From Agelaius tricolor (lineage: Eukaryota > Chordata > Aves > Passeriformes > Icteridae): a DNA stretch of 64,000 bases. The stretch's first letter is position 1; each line of letters starts with the position of its first letter. Made by a program: the position numbers and the translations under genes. Of this stretch, positions 11,050-23,759 are shown piece after piece. The notes below the pieces were generated by a model. The model saw only the letters and a list, made by a program, of their open reading frames with translations. It was not told where the DNA came from and searched no databases. The stretch spans positions 7,611,001-7,675,000 of the forward strand of contig JALJCS010000022.1 in assembly GCA_023055355.1 (NCBI GenBank), written 5' to 3'.

Positions 11050-11165
11050 ACAGGAGTGTTAAAACTGACCCAGGCTGCCCTGAGAGGTGTTAGGTGTCCC
11101 ATCTCTGGAAATATTCAACACCAAGCTGGTTGAATTTCCTGAATTCCTGGAGTATTCCCCCTGTC
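11050..11165 (+). mobile_element. CR1 LINE 3'-region fragment
   Basis: Reads CAGGCTGCCCTGAGAGGTGT, then CCCATCTCTGGAAATATTCA and a segment like 'aaggccaggttggat', matching the familiar CR1 3' pattern. About 110 bases, diverged, 5'-truncated and lacking the octamer tail. Confidence 0.65.
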
Positions 11166-11859
11166 ACATTCCTTCTGTCCCCTTTCAGCTCCTCAGGCAG
11201 CAGCAAGCACACAGCAGAGTTCTCTTTGTGTGCTTTCCTCACAGCCTATGCTGTCCTGAAGGACACTTAAAAACTGACATTTATTTTCTCTCCAGTTTTT
11301 CCCCAAATGTGGTCAGTCTTATAGTGGTAGAATAATAGAGTCAGGCCTAATAAATAGAAGGATTTGAGTTCTTTGTCCTGCATCAGGGTCTGAAAAGTCC
11401 AGCTCTGGGTTGCTCCTGCAATGCCTTCCTTGGCTTTCCATGGCTGCAGTTGGGCAGGAGGAAGAGGATCCAGCCGCAGGAACAGAGATTTTCACACTTC
11501 ATCCAGTCCTTGGAGGAGCACACAAACCCTCTCCAGGAAGATAAATAGTTCTGGGCTCATGAATAGCCACAGACAGGGGAGCTGGTGTCTGATGCTGGGG
11601 TTTTATATATCCCCCATCCCTTTGGCATCCCCTGTTTCCTTCTGCATTCCCTGTTTGTGTCTCCTGGGATTTGGTGTCCTGATCTCAGTGCCTCCTGCTG
11701 AGGAAACCTCAACAGGGTTATTAACTTCCTAACACTACAGAAGAGTTTCTCCTTTGTCTTCTGTTCCATTATCTTGGAATAAGCAGGTTCTTGCCTACAC
11801 AATTGTTTTGACAGTTATGATATTCTCAGCATTATCCTCTGCCATAGCCACTTCAGCAG
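11166..11859. other. Intergenic DNA, no gene recognised
   Basis: Contains open frames up to about 100 codons without any family signature. No repeat recognised. Confidence 0.5.
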
Positions 11860-13110
11860 CCCGTGTAATTTTAACAAACACCTAACAGAATCAAGACGTT
11901 AAAGTTGACAATAGCATAATAAAAAATCTCCTTTTAATAATGAACTGGAGCTGCCGTCATCCTGTTTCAGCAGAGTAAAATCTCTCCCCCCCTCCCGAAC
12001 ACTTTACAAAGCTATTACATAAAATGCAATGTTAAATGAACAACAAATTACTTTCCCTTTAGCTAGCTTTTAATGCTAATGGTGCTATTTATTCCTGACC
12101 TTTTGAAATATTAGATTTTTTAAATGACAACATAAAAAGAATTCTTGTTTGAAAACGCGAGCGACTTTAAACCACATGTTATTACTTGTAAGTATAGCAT
12201 GCACATGCATCATTCATTTCAGTGTCCCATTTAGGGCTAATTGGTATATATTTCAGTTGACATATATTGTTCTCCTGCAAACGTGTCAAATTCCTTAACG
12301 ATGGCGGTGACAAAAGCAGAACGCTTGAGATATATAAATTACGCTCTTAACCATATAATCATTCTTATCTATTGGGAATGGTATTTGTGACAAACTATGG
12401 TCAAAAATACACAGCAAATTGATTTTTTTTTTTTTTAAACTTTAATATCACACCATTCACGGCAAGTCTTTGATTGCATCCTTAAATGTAGAAATGTTCT
12501 GATTTTTATCTGCATCGTTTTGAGGTTTTTGAAAAGCTCACTTCATTTATTAAAGGAAGAGTAGCACAGCAAGGATCTTAAAATGCATCTTTTGTTATCA
12601 GCATAAGGAAAAAAAAATGGGCTGTAATTGTGGATATAGAGTGAGTAATTTGGTGAAAAATGCTTTGTGCTATAGTTAAGGTTTTATAATTCCTGCCAGA
12701 AAATACTATTATTTTGTTGGTGGGCAGCATTGCAAGAAGAATTTTAAATATTTTAAATATGGGAACAACTTGGGCCACGTATTTCCATTACACTTTAGAC
12801 TGCTGCGTGCCAAACATTTTCCCTCTTTATTACAAATCATCTTAGAATCAGACAAAAAAAATAAAAATTGAAGATTTCATGTGACTCTAATTATTACTGC
12901 AGTGTTCATTGTTGTCTTTAGACAATGCTGTCCACAGTCATTACTTTGCTCCATAAATCAGTAGCATAATGAGGTTTTATCTTTCAAGAAATATTTGAGC
13001 GTGTCTTAATTTGGCATTGATGAATTCTCCTTCCCGAATCTCTGGAGGGTTTTTTTTAATCTAGTTTGTCATGTTAGAGCTTTCATCACCTAGCCCCAGC
13101 TGACAGTGTT
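11860..13110. promoter_or_regulatory. Candidate conserved non-coding block
   Basis: About 1.25 kb without recognisable transposon sequence, without open frames above about 65 codons, and dense in AT-rich homeodomain, POU and SOX-like words. Examples are an inverted SOX-like pair at 12907-12927 and CCACATGTTATTA near 12170. This is the texture of vertebrate conserved non-coding elements, but conservation itself cannot be seen from one sequence. Confidence 0.35.
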
Positions 13111-16100
13111 ATGGCTGTGTATTTATTTCCATACCTTCCTGTGATGTGTCCTCAGAGGTTGCAAATAGGAATTTTATGATGTTGTGCCTTGAAGGCTGTT
13201 TTTCCTTGATTGAAGTGTAATTCCCAAACTGTTTTGCCCCGCCCTCATCCTTCAGAAATATATACCATGTGTGGCTGTAAAAAAGTGTGGAAAAACAAGG
13301 TTAAATTTGTTAACATCTTGTTGCTGATAGAAACTGGGAGCAGTTTATTTGACAAAAGAGATATTCACTAGAAATAAATACATTTTTTGCTAAATCAATT
13401 ATACAATAAGTTCAGATACCATTTTTCTTCTAAAACTTGAAGACAAGAAAAAGGCAAGTCAAAAAAGGTCAGCAGAGGGCAGAGGAAGAAAGGAGAGGGT
13501 TGATGTGATGCTCCACAGCTCTAAATCAAAAAATACCGATAGTGCCCTACGTGACACTTCCAAACTGTGCTTGCAGACAAACAGAAACAAGAAGCAAAGT
13601 ACTCTTTAAATTATTCCAAAAGTTGTGTTCAATTACACAGGAACAACTGGGTGGCTACTGCACTTGCTATCACTTTGATGACCTCTGCTTTGTCAGACCC
13701 AAAGACAAAAGTTGCAGTCAAGTCCCTCTTTGTGCTCTGGCCCATGGAATTATTGTTGTGTGTTTATCCCAAGAAAGATATTACCTTTAATTGCATTAAG
13801 TAGATAATGACTTCACATCTAACCAATTAGGGAGGTGAAGGGGAAAAAAGGGATCTAAACCTCCACAGTAATGCATTAGTTCAGCTAATAATTCACACCA
13901 CTGTAATTTAGCATACAATTTATATAACCTAAGTGTCAATTCCACATGAAAAATAACAGCAATGAACATTACTGGTGGCTTGGGTGCCTAAGCTTGGGGT
14001 GTGCAGTTTCAGAGGATGGATTCTCTGTGAGTCCTGATTATCCTCTTTGGAAAGTGAGTGCAGCCCTAAGTGCAGCAGCATCTCTCACTCTGAAGAGGTT
14101 CTTCATGGAGGAGGAATATATACAGTCATCACCTTGATTATATGGGATGCAAAACACAGGATAAGCTTGTCCTGCCTGGGGTGATGGAAGAGTAGGAGCC
14201 ACCCCTTCCTTCTCCCAACACGAAGCACTCTGTCCTCCAGCCCAGAAACTACCACAGGAGCTGCTCAAAAAGAAATTAAACAAACTCTTGGTTCAGACTA
14301 ACCTTTTCTGTACTGTCTTTAATTCTTTACCCAAACACCGGCCTCCTCTCTTTTGATGAGGGGAAAAAAGTCATCAGGAGGGAACTGCACAAGGGTTCTC
14401 CACCACCCTCAGCTCTCACCAAGGCGCTCTTGGTCCCTTGGGGGATTCTGTGGCCTCACATCTCCTTCCAGCCTTCCCCCTTGCTTGCAGTTTGGAAATC
14501 TGTGCACCTGGCCATTTATAGCCCTGCAGAGGCACAGCAAGTTCAGCAGGGAGTCAGAGAGGATGTGTCTGCCCCTCTGCACCCTCCCTCTGCCATCGCC
14601 CACCTCCAAACCCCAGGGAAGGCTCGGCAGAGGAGCCTTCTCCCCTTCATTAAGGTCAGATCCTCAAGCCTTTGCTTTAATTCCAAAAGGAGCCAAAACA
14701 CCTTTGCTGGGTCATGAAAATCAGCCTCTCATTCCCTCCCACAGAACCTGAATTAGGAATCCTCTCCTGGTGGCTGTGACAGAGGGGACATTGCTCATGT
14801 GCCCTCCCTTGCTGCCTCTGAAGGGATGGAAACACAGCAGCAGAAAGCAGCATATTTGTATTGCCCAGGACCCTCATAAGGTAATAAAAACTTCCTTTTA
14901 ACCAGGGAAAAATGTTAAAAGTGGAGAGCAGAGTGACTGCACCAAAGAATAATTCTCCTTTTGACCCACCGAGAAAGAGGTGCCTAATAAAAGTATATGA
15001 GCACGGACAGTGTGAAGATAACTGTCTGATCAGATAATGGAATTGTTTTCAGTGATAAGAATGAATCCATTACTAATGCAAATAACTATAATAATTATAA
15101 TTTGCAATACAGTAAAAATCACCTAGTCTACCTCCTCCTCTGACAGGAGACTGTATAATAAATTATAGGCTGAGAAAAAAAAAATCAAAGGGATAAAGGT
15201 TAAAAGATTAAAAAAAATTCTGAAACTTAAATGCTTAACAGGGAAGTCAAGACCTGAAAGCAGAAATTGGTGCTATTAAATAAAGCAATTGTGAAGAATG
15301 AGATATTATGGAATTGATTAACAAACCAGAAACCAAGCATTTCCTCATATCACTACCTCTTGTCACAGATTTCAATAATTCTGAAAGAACAAAAAATTAA
15401 GAGTTGGCGTATAACAAGGAAATTAATTATTTAAATGTAGGTGAATATGCTAATAGTACTCTGGGAAGATGAATATAACTTCACAGACAAAAAGCCCCCA
15501 GAAGGTTCGGTAAATTTGAGTTGAGGAGTTTCTCCAGTTGCTTTTGCTTTGCTTTAGTATCCAAAACTGGTCCAGCTGCTCCCAGGACTGCTCATCTACA
15601 GGGCAGATCTTTTGGGGTTTTCTGGGCACACCAAATTGCTCATACCAGTCCCATAATCTTCTTTGTTCCTGTGAGGTATTTTGGGCAGGGAAACTGTAAA
15701 AAATGTTTAATTTCAGCTTTGGAGGAGTGGAATAGAGCAAATGAAACAAATCCTGTGTGCAGAGTTTGCACTACAGTGAGCTGTTTTCTTGCTTACAGCA
15801 CCTCTGCTTTCTCCACGGTTAAGCAGAGAGGAAATAGTGATGCACAAGGTTTATCACTCACTGTTGGCATCAAACCATTCATAGCTTCAGGTGATAGAGC
15901 ACTGGGAATCTCCCAGGAGATCAGGTGATTCTTCCTCAGCCATCAATTGGAGTAAAACAGCTATTAAATGATGGAGTCTAAAGCACTGTCTTCCAAAAAT
16001 CTCCATTTAGATCTAAATTTTCCAAAGGTCAGGATGTCCCATAACAGGCACAGAGAAAAGCCAGGGATTTTAACAACAGGGGTGTGTGAGGGAGATTTAG

Positions 16101-16950
16101 ACCCCTAGAGGTGCTGACATCTAGTCAAAAGTAGGGGGTTTTAATCTGACTACCAGATTAAATTAATCTTTAACTCAGAGCAAAACCTGATTTTCTGTGC
16201 TTGGAATATTTTCCTGCACTTTAAATTCAGAGTAAAAAGCTCAACGTACCCTGCCAAAGCTTCCCCCTCAAGTCATCCATGAAGTCAAAGATTTCTCACC
16301 CTCTGTGAAGTTTTTCACTGCAGCACTTTTCCTGCAGCTGGAAAGCTGGACACACTTCAGACCTGCAGAGCACCAGCAGTTTATCAGAACCTCCACAGTA
16401 TAGGAGTTCAAGGAAAATGCTTTAATGATGTAAATTCTAAAAGCACTCTGAGTAGAAAACTCACAGTCTGCTTCACAACCGTGACTGGTGGTTGCCTCCT
16501 AAGTGCCATTTATCCAAAACACACCCAGCCAATATAACATCAACTCCTGCAACAAGCTCCCAAGGTTTAAACACATACCTTTCAGCTTAAACACAGGAAG
16601 GCCTTTAATCAATGCTTGCAAAAGACAAAACCACAAGTGCCTCAAATCCCCAGTCCCATGTCATTGGCTGTTGCTTCACCAGGGCTGTTTTGGACAGGGA
16701 TGCTCCCAACACGAGCCCTTCACGTGTGTTCCCCAGAACAACTTCAGCATCAGTTTCCAAATCTCCTCCCAGCAATAAGATGCTTATCTGCCAGAAACCA
16801 GCATGCACTGCCTAATCCTCAAAGCTCCCAACAGAGCCATAAAAAAGATCACAGGTCTATAAAACATGACTGAAGGAGCTGGGATTTAATTAAATAATTA
16901 GATTCAGGGCATGCATGAAACTGGTCTTCAGATATGTCAAAAGCTGTCAG
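13111..16950. other. Intergenic DNA, no gene recognised
   Basis: Several frames of 80-135 codons occur (for example 14353-14751 and 15521-15928, plus strand) but show no domain, no splice-linked partner and no protein-family motif. An octamer ATGCAAAT lies at 15076-15083. No C10orf82-like exon was recognised. Confidence 0.55.
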
Positions 16951-16954
16951 AGCA

Positions 16955-17260
16955 GGAATGAGATTAATTCTTCCCATGTTCTCTAGGGGTAGGACAACCA
17001 CAGAGAGTCAAAGCTGACATTATGTAAGACTTCAGACAGATGAGGACAGTGAAACAAACAAACTGCCAGAGCAGGTAACACCATTTCAGAATGGTCTTTC
17101 AGAGGTTTTAACCATCACAAGTTTTAAAACCAGATTAAACAAAAGGTGGGAGTAGTTTAAGCAGATCTAATATTGTTTTGCAGCAGAAGGTGATATATGA
17201 TTGATACCTGAAGTCCTTTCCAGCTACATGAAACTCCTGTGATGCTCTGACAGAAATGCA
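16955..17260 (+). mobile_element. Old CR1-like LINE 3'-end fragment
   Basis: The stretch 17118-17240 (AAACCAGATTAAACAAAAGG, AGCAGATCTAATATTGTTTT, GCAGCAGAAGG, TCCTTTCCAGC) follows a CR1 3' pattern ('accagattagacaaaa ... agatctaatcttgttttgcagca ... tcccagc') with many substitutions. The 5' edge is uncertain. Confidence 0.6.
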
Positions 17261-17332
17261 GTTGCAGTCAGCAAAAATACTTGATGGATCTGAAAAAAAG
17301 AAAAAAAAATTATTAAATCCTACTTGAATTAT

Positions 17333-17386
17333 TGAATTATTATATGCTACTGAATTATTATATGCTATTGAATTAGTCTATGGTAC
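17333..17386. repeat. 18-bp tandem repeat, three copies
   Basis: Unit TGAATTATTATATGCTAC occurs at 17333-17350, with one change at 17351-17368, and as a diverged third copy at 17369-17386. Confidence 0.9.
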
Positions 17387-18609
17387 TTGACTCTGAAGGG
17401 GAGAAATTAAAATTCCTTTGGTGGGATATGATCAGCCTAGTTTGTACATCTCCTCAGTCCTGTAACATCCTCAATCAGTGTGTGGTACTTTTTGATCTTC
17501 AATCTCAAGTGTTTCACCCATAAGACAAACCAGAAGAACTGCAACACTAATCTTGAAGTGTTTTGGAACATCCTGAGTGATGTTACCTGATTCTTCAGCT
17601 GCTTTACACTTCTATCAGGCTGAAATGTTGACCTTGTTTCCTGAGTAGACAAATCAGTTCTCCTGCCCACTGTGTAAGGAATTTCTCATGGACAAGGCTG
17701 TGTGTTCACAACACCCTGCAGACAGTGCTGCTGTCCAGATCTCTGCCAACACAAGGAACATAGGGAGAAAATCATCTGAAGAGGGATGCTGGAATGTTGC
17801 TTGTGGGAAAAAACCACATTTAGACACAATTCCAGCATACATCATGCAGAACCAGCACCTTCTCTGCTGGATTCTGCTCTACTTACAGCTAATTTCCTTC
17901 AGCTCCACTCATTTTGAACAGTCAATAGTCATCCAGGCAAAATATTGGTGGGGTGGCACAGGCTGAGAAAACAGATCCATTGTGATTGTCACAGATGAAG
18001 GATAAACCTTCTGAGCAATGCATTCCCTGCAGAGCTTTAGCTGCAGCCTGTGGGTGTTACCAAGTGTGCGAGAAGCACCGAGGCTGCTCTCTGCAAAGGA
18101 AGAGGATGTGTTCAGTCTGGTGTCTGCTCTTATCAGCTGCTGGCAGAAGGAAGTTCCCACTAGAGGTGCAGAGATTACTCCTCAAAGGGAAGGAAATACT
18201 CCTTGTTACCCTTAGGAAAGGGAGTCACCTTTCTCACTCCTTAGATTGCTGCAGTTGAACAAACCCTGGCAGCCACAGCTCCACCTCACCACTCTGAAAC
18301 CATCCCTGTTGGTAACTGCTGGGGCACTCCACTGCCTCTGTTCCAGCACATCCAGGTCCTCCTCACAGATCTCTCCAGCCAATTCCTTTCTTTCCTTATG
18401 CTGCAGTAAAGTGGAAAAATTATAAGAAAAATAATATATCATAATATCATAATATCAGGCCTGCTCTGTTAGCCTGTCATTTCTTCTGAGGGACACTAGC
18501 ACCCTGCAAGTTCCCATGTGAAAGCAATCCTGGTGTGAGCACTTTCTTAGCATAACAATCTATTCCTGGGTAAAAAAACAACTGGCACCTGTATAAACTG
18601 TTTTTATAT
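17387..18609. other. Intergenic DNA, no gene recognised
   Basis: Only short frames (under 93 codons). A short ATAATATC tandem lies at 18441-18456. Nothing else recognised. Confidence 0.5.
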
Positions 18610-18868
18610 TGTTAGACAGAACAATTAAAACTATCTCTCACCAACAACTTTTCCTCCTTGTCCACACTGGGGGTTTGAGTGACCAATCAATACAGGATAA
18701 CAACTTCTTACTAACCAATAAAGGTAATTGGCAAGAAAACTACTGACCAATTGGAGTCACACATGAGGTCTGTAAAACTGTATAAAAAGGAGTTACATAA
18801 ATAAAGAATGAGCTTTTTTCCACCATGAAGAAAATGGAGTCCATGTGATTTATTCCCATATCCTTACA
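18610..18868 (+). mobile_element. Solo LTR-like element (avian endogenous retrovirus)
   Basis: The block starts TGTTAG and ends CTTACA. It has repeated CCAAT-type boxes (ACCAATCAAT, AACCAATAAAGG, ACCAATTGGAG), a TATA box TATAAAAAGG at 18781-18790, and AATAAA at 18800-18805 close downstream, in the order expected for U3-R-U5. No flanking gag, pol or env frames are present, so it is a solo LTR. No clear target-site duplication was found, and the 5' edge may lie somewhat further left. Confidence 0.6.
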
Positions 18869-20841
18869 TTCCACCTGGCATCGTCCTCCTTTGGTGTCTT
18901 GGCTCTGCTGCACTCACAATACTCCCAGAGAAAGCTGAGATTTATTTTTCATTTCTCCATGTCTGTGTCAGCTCACCTGTGGACACTGACATAAGGATCA
19001 TAGTGGATTCAATCTACCAAGTTCATTTTTTTTGCCATTTGTTGGTAATGAACACCATGGCCTCATCCAGTAACTTCTGCTCTGGACACAAGGCCAGAGC
19101 TCCTGGGATATGGCATCTAGTAAACCTTTCCCTAGGATTACAATCCCTGAAAATTAGAAAACAGGTACTGCTTTAAAATCATAGCCAGTACCTAATCAAT
19201 TGTACATTAACTAAAGACAACACAGAATTTCTTGGTCTGCAGAAAAATGTTTGCAGTTAACTGACTCAATGTACATAAGGATGGCACAAGACAGTTTTTG
19301 CTGTAAGGATCTTTGCATCTGTGAACTGCACAGGGTGTGGTGGAAACAACTTCTTTTTTTAAAATACTCACATTCAAGTCTCTGACTTGAAGGAAAAAAG
19401 CACAATACCTTATTGTGACTCTGCATTGATCCCACCACAAAATCACTTTTGATTGTTAGAACACAGCAAGGCATGAATGAGAACTAATAAAATAGAATTT
19501 ATTCCTTAAAAAAAAATGAAGTACAAGACTGGCAACAACCAGGCTTGAATTCCAGTCACACAAAGCATCTGCACTTCTCACTAATTTATCCAGGCTGCAT
19601 CTCTTGAAAACCGAGCAGTTCTTGCACTGAGTAAAGGAATTCTGAATCCATTGTCCCTCAGCCAGAGAGCTGGACACTGCTGTCAGGGAGGCCCTTTTAC
19701 AATTTGTTTTATCCCATAGCTATTCACATGAATACAAAATCTGCAAATTTCAGTAAGGACTAATATGATTTCGTAGAACCAACAACTTAAACAAAATCCC
19801 TTCTATCAAGATGGGGCTGTGGCTTTAAATCTAAACACGCTCCTATGAGGAGGTTGTAAGATTTAGAAAAGTCCAGTGTTAAGGACCAAATTCTGAATGC
19901 ACACACATGAAACTCCACTGGAGTCTTCAGCAGTGTGGTAGAACACTGAAAGCAAAATTTGGTTCTTAATGCGTCTCTGAAGACTGTAATTATATTTCCC
20001 ATTGTACTAGTAACATTAATTGAATGTTTAGCTGAAATCAAGTTCATTACAAGTTAAATACAGTACCTAGCCTATTAGGATGGTGTTTATAATTATAGTC
20101 ATAAAGCACTTGTAAAACACCTTCATTGCAGCAAATAGGTGGAAGTTGGGTGTAGTGGCTGCTAAAGCCTCTCAGTTCACCCTCTGCATCTTTGCAGCAT
20201 CATGGACCAAGGTCACCTGTGCCACTGAATCACCTCCAGAGCCTGTGCCAACACTGCTGAATTTCAGAGGGACACAGCCTACAGCTGTTAGCAGAAAAAC
20301 GTAATACTGCACAAACTGCTCTGCAAGGGTTTTTGCAGTGCAGCTGGACCTTGCTGAACATCCCTACATCTATAAAGAGGCACATTCTCATGCTAATATG
20401 CCTGGTTACTGGCCAGCTTATTGGCCTGATGGTGCATTTTTAACAATAAAACAGCTTTTAATAATACAAGAACTAAGAGATTACACATCTCTTTGATATA
20501 TCAGATTTTGTATTTCATTTTCGGCTCTCTGAGAGCATCATTACAGAAAACACCTGATCTGCTTTTGGTACTGCCCAACAAACACCTTACTCAGAGAGCT
20601 ACACCAATTTTGCTGGAAGCTGAGTCACGAGCAGCAGTGAAGTTCCACCTTGGGCACACAAGTGAACCAAAGCCATACAGATGGCTGGTGTCACTTCTGC
20701 TCAGTTTCACACATGAAGGAGCGTCCAAATTCAAGCATAACCACTTGGCCTGTCTCACTTTCATAATAAATTAGGTTTCTTTTTTATAGCCATTTTCATA
20801 AGAATAGTAGCACCCAAAAAGAGAAATTAGTTTTAAGGTAT
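18869..20841. other. Intergenic DNA
   Basis: No exon, repeat or RNA gene recognised; open frames are all under 95 codons. Confidence 0.5.
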
Positions 20842-22651
20842 TTTATTTGACATGATTGAAGACACAAGAACACTCAAGATACAATCCAGACAAGTTGTGA
20901 ACAGCTCCAAGTATCAGTGAAATCTGAATTTATCTTGCACAGAGGTGAACAAGACCACAATGGTTGGTTTTATAATATAGCTTAAGACTATTTCAAGCAG
21001 GTGAGTACTGTGACATTATGCCCAACAACTTTTATACTATTCATCCGCTTAAGCCACTTCATATCATAAATATGCAGCTTATCTTGGCTATTAAATCTCT
21101 GCAATATATAATTAGCCTTCTCATAATAATGCATTAAAACTCCTGTATCTGAATATTGGTATACTCATACCACTGAAAACTGTCCTAACCACCACTGCAC
21201 ATTTATCATATTCTAGCACAATTAACCATTCCATTACAATTAGCTGCTAAACTTCAGCCTAGAGTTCAGTAACTTGGACCCAAACTTGCAAATTGCTGCT
21301 TACAGCAAAACTCCTGCCAAGACCTTCTGCTTTCCCTATGGATAGCTGGCCTTGTTGTCTTTCCAACACCAAGTTGCACAATGTCATCTGAAACCCCTAC
21401 CAAAAAAAGTGCTCTGCAGGGGAACGTCCTGCAAAAGTATCACAACTACAATTCTAAAAATGCCTCATTTCCTAGTAAATTTCATGTAAATTTTACAACC
21501 TAACATCCTTTATCGAAATGGGCATCCACATGCCTCTTAAAATGTAAAGTTGTTTAATTGGGTTATTGTCTACAGACCACAGCATAATATTCTACTTAAC
21601 AATTCTAATTCCTTAGAGAGACAAGCTAATTTTCCATTCTGAAAGAGGGCAACAAGGACAGCTGGGAGTTTGTTCACTAGTTCAGTGCTCTGCAGAGATA
21701 AGCTTGATAGTGCTCTCACCAGACTGAAGGAGGAAGTGCAAAAATATGTAAACCACGTTTTACAGTTACAGGGATTTCAGCAACAAGCCCCTGCTTGGAT
21801 CCAGATGGGATCTTACAAAAGGTGAACTAGAAAGGGCAGAGAATCACTGCTGTGCAGGGAACTGTGCTTCAGAGGAGCTGCAGAATGCACCTGCAGCTTT
21901 CCCTGCAGACAGGCTGCAAACAGCACAAAAATCATGGGGCACCTGATCTTGCAGGCCACCTCTTCACAGGGGGGACAGGGGGTGGCAGCCATTTATTAAA
22001 CCAAATCCTGTGTTAAGGCCACTGAAAACAAATCTGTGCAGAACTGGACAGATTCAGCTTAACATAGCATGCAAAGACAGCAAAGCCTATTTTTCTGTAA
22101 GAATTTTGGTTTTTGGCAGGTGGAAGTGGCAGACAGAGACTGTGTCTTACCTGCAGTGACAATACAAGAGTGTTGCCTGGCTTTGGGAGGTAGTTTTTCA
22201 TTTGTTGTTGTTGTTGTTTTTTAAACTAGAGAAGATCCTTATTAAAAACCCAAAACCTAGTGAAGAAGCTGTATACCCAGATTTTACAATCTGATTTTTG
22301 GTTTTACAGGAGGATTCATCCATTATTATGAAGAATTGCCGGAGATGGAATGGTCACCATCTGAAACAAAGAAATGAAAACCCCAGCAGCAGACTATTGC
22401 ATTTGTGTGATGTGCTTAGCTGGTATGACTTGCATTGCAGGAAGAATGTTGTATTCTCTGACACACCAACATTTCTTTCCTATTATTATAAGATCGGCCT
22501 TTTACATTTCATATCTTACCATCTTTAAAAGCCTATAATTACAGAAGCTGATTGAGAAACTGTGTTATTTAAAATTAACAGCTGAATGAAATCAACAGAG
22601 GCAAAGTGCATTTTTATACAAGAAAATAGCACTGTAGAAAGAAAGAGTCTG

Positions 22652-22671
22652 TACAATATTTAAATATTGTA
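22652..22671. repeat. Perfect 20-bp palindrome
   Basis: TACAATATTTAAATATTGTA is its own reverse complement. It lies in the probable HSPA12A 3' UTR. Confidence 0.95.
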
Positions 22672-23759
22672 TATACATAAAATTATATTGTTCATAACTC
22701 ATCTTAAAGTTTCTCTTGTTTGTAAACCATGGAAAGCAGCACACACAAAAAAATCCCAGTATTTAGCTTTTAAAGCATTTAGCAGGCAGCAGGAAATCGA
22801 CTGCTAGCAAGCACACTTTGTAATTATAGAAAGTATCCAGCAGGATACTGTGACTAGCATTCTCCATAGTCCTTTATTTATTTATTTTAAAGCTGAATGC
22901 AGAACACATTTCCCATTAAATCAGGGAATTCTGCAGGAGACACAGAAAACTCAATGACAAAATGCAGTGGATCAGTTGTCCAGCTCTCTACTGTGGCAAA
23001 ACTCCAGGATAAACACAGAAAGTTTAAGTGCAGGTTTGGAACATAAATTAATGAAATAACTGTTAAAGCTTTAATCTTCCAAAAATGTCAGTAACGGATT
23101 TAACCCATGCTCAACTTTTTAAAAAGGAAGGTTTAGATTAATAATTAACATTGCAACATTTTGAAAATGTAATGAATTCCAGCAGGTAATTGGGCAGCTC
23201 TGTATAAATGCACTGGGAAGTGTCAGCATTTTAGGGTGATTCTGCAGGTTTGTACCACTCTGCTAATTCAGAGTGGAATTAGGATTTGAATCTGAAATTG
23301 TCAGTTCATGACAGATGCAGAATGTAGGTTTCAGAAGTTTTCTTCCTGTAGCATTTTGCTAAATAAAAACTATTCTAGTTGCAAAAGAAATTTGCCAGGT
23401 GAGCACACTTAAGGAAACATTTTCACAAAGTTCTTATTTGGAAAACAAGATGCTACCATGGCCACCAGTGCATTTCTCCTGCATCAAGAGCTCTGTGCTC
23501 ACTGCCAGGTAAGGAATGCTTTATTTAATGCTATTTGTAGTTTCATTCTATTGGCTTTTGCCTTCCACTTCATTGGCCATTCAAATCAACCCAGCAATAC
23601 ATTTTACTGAATGAAAATGTTTGCTACAAAAAAATGAATTGCAGTATTTTAGATCTGAATGTTTTATCTCTTGTGAATTGTTTAAATGTTTCTGGACAGC
23701 CATCATCTAGCTGTGCTTCCAAATCTTAACACAGGAATGAACACGAAAAGAAATATAAT

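Noticed and set aside
14353..14751. 132-codon plus-strand open frame in intergenic DNA
   Set aside because: Pro/Ser-rich translation typical of GC-richer non-coding DNA. Overlapping frames on both strands are equally open.
15521..15928. 135-codon plus-strand open frame
   Set aside because: No recognisable domain, splice structure or similarity to expected neighbours such as C10orf82.
17333..17386. Could the 18-bp repeats be a CRISPR array?
   Set aside because: Units are contiguous without spacers, AT-rich and in a vertebrate genome; this is a minisatellite.
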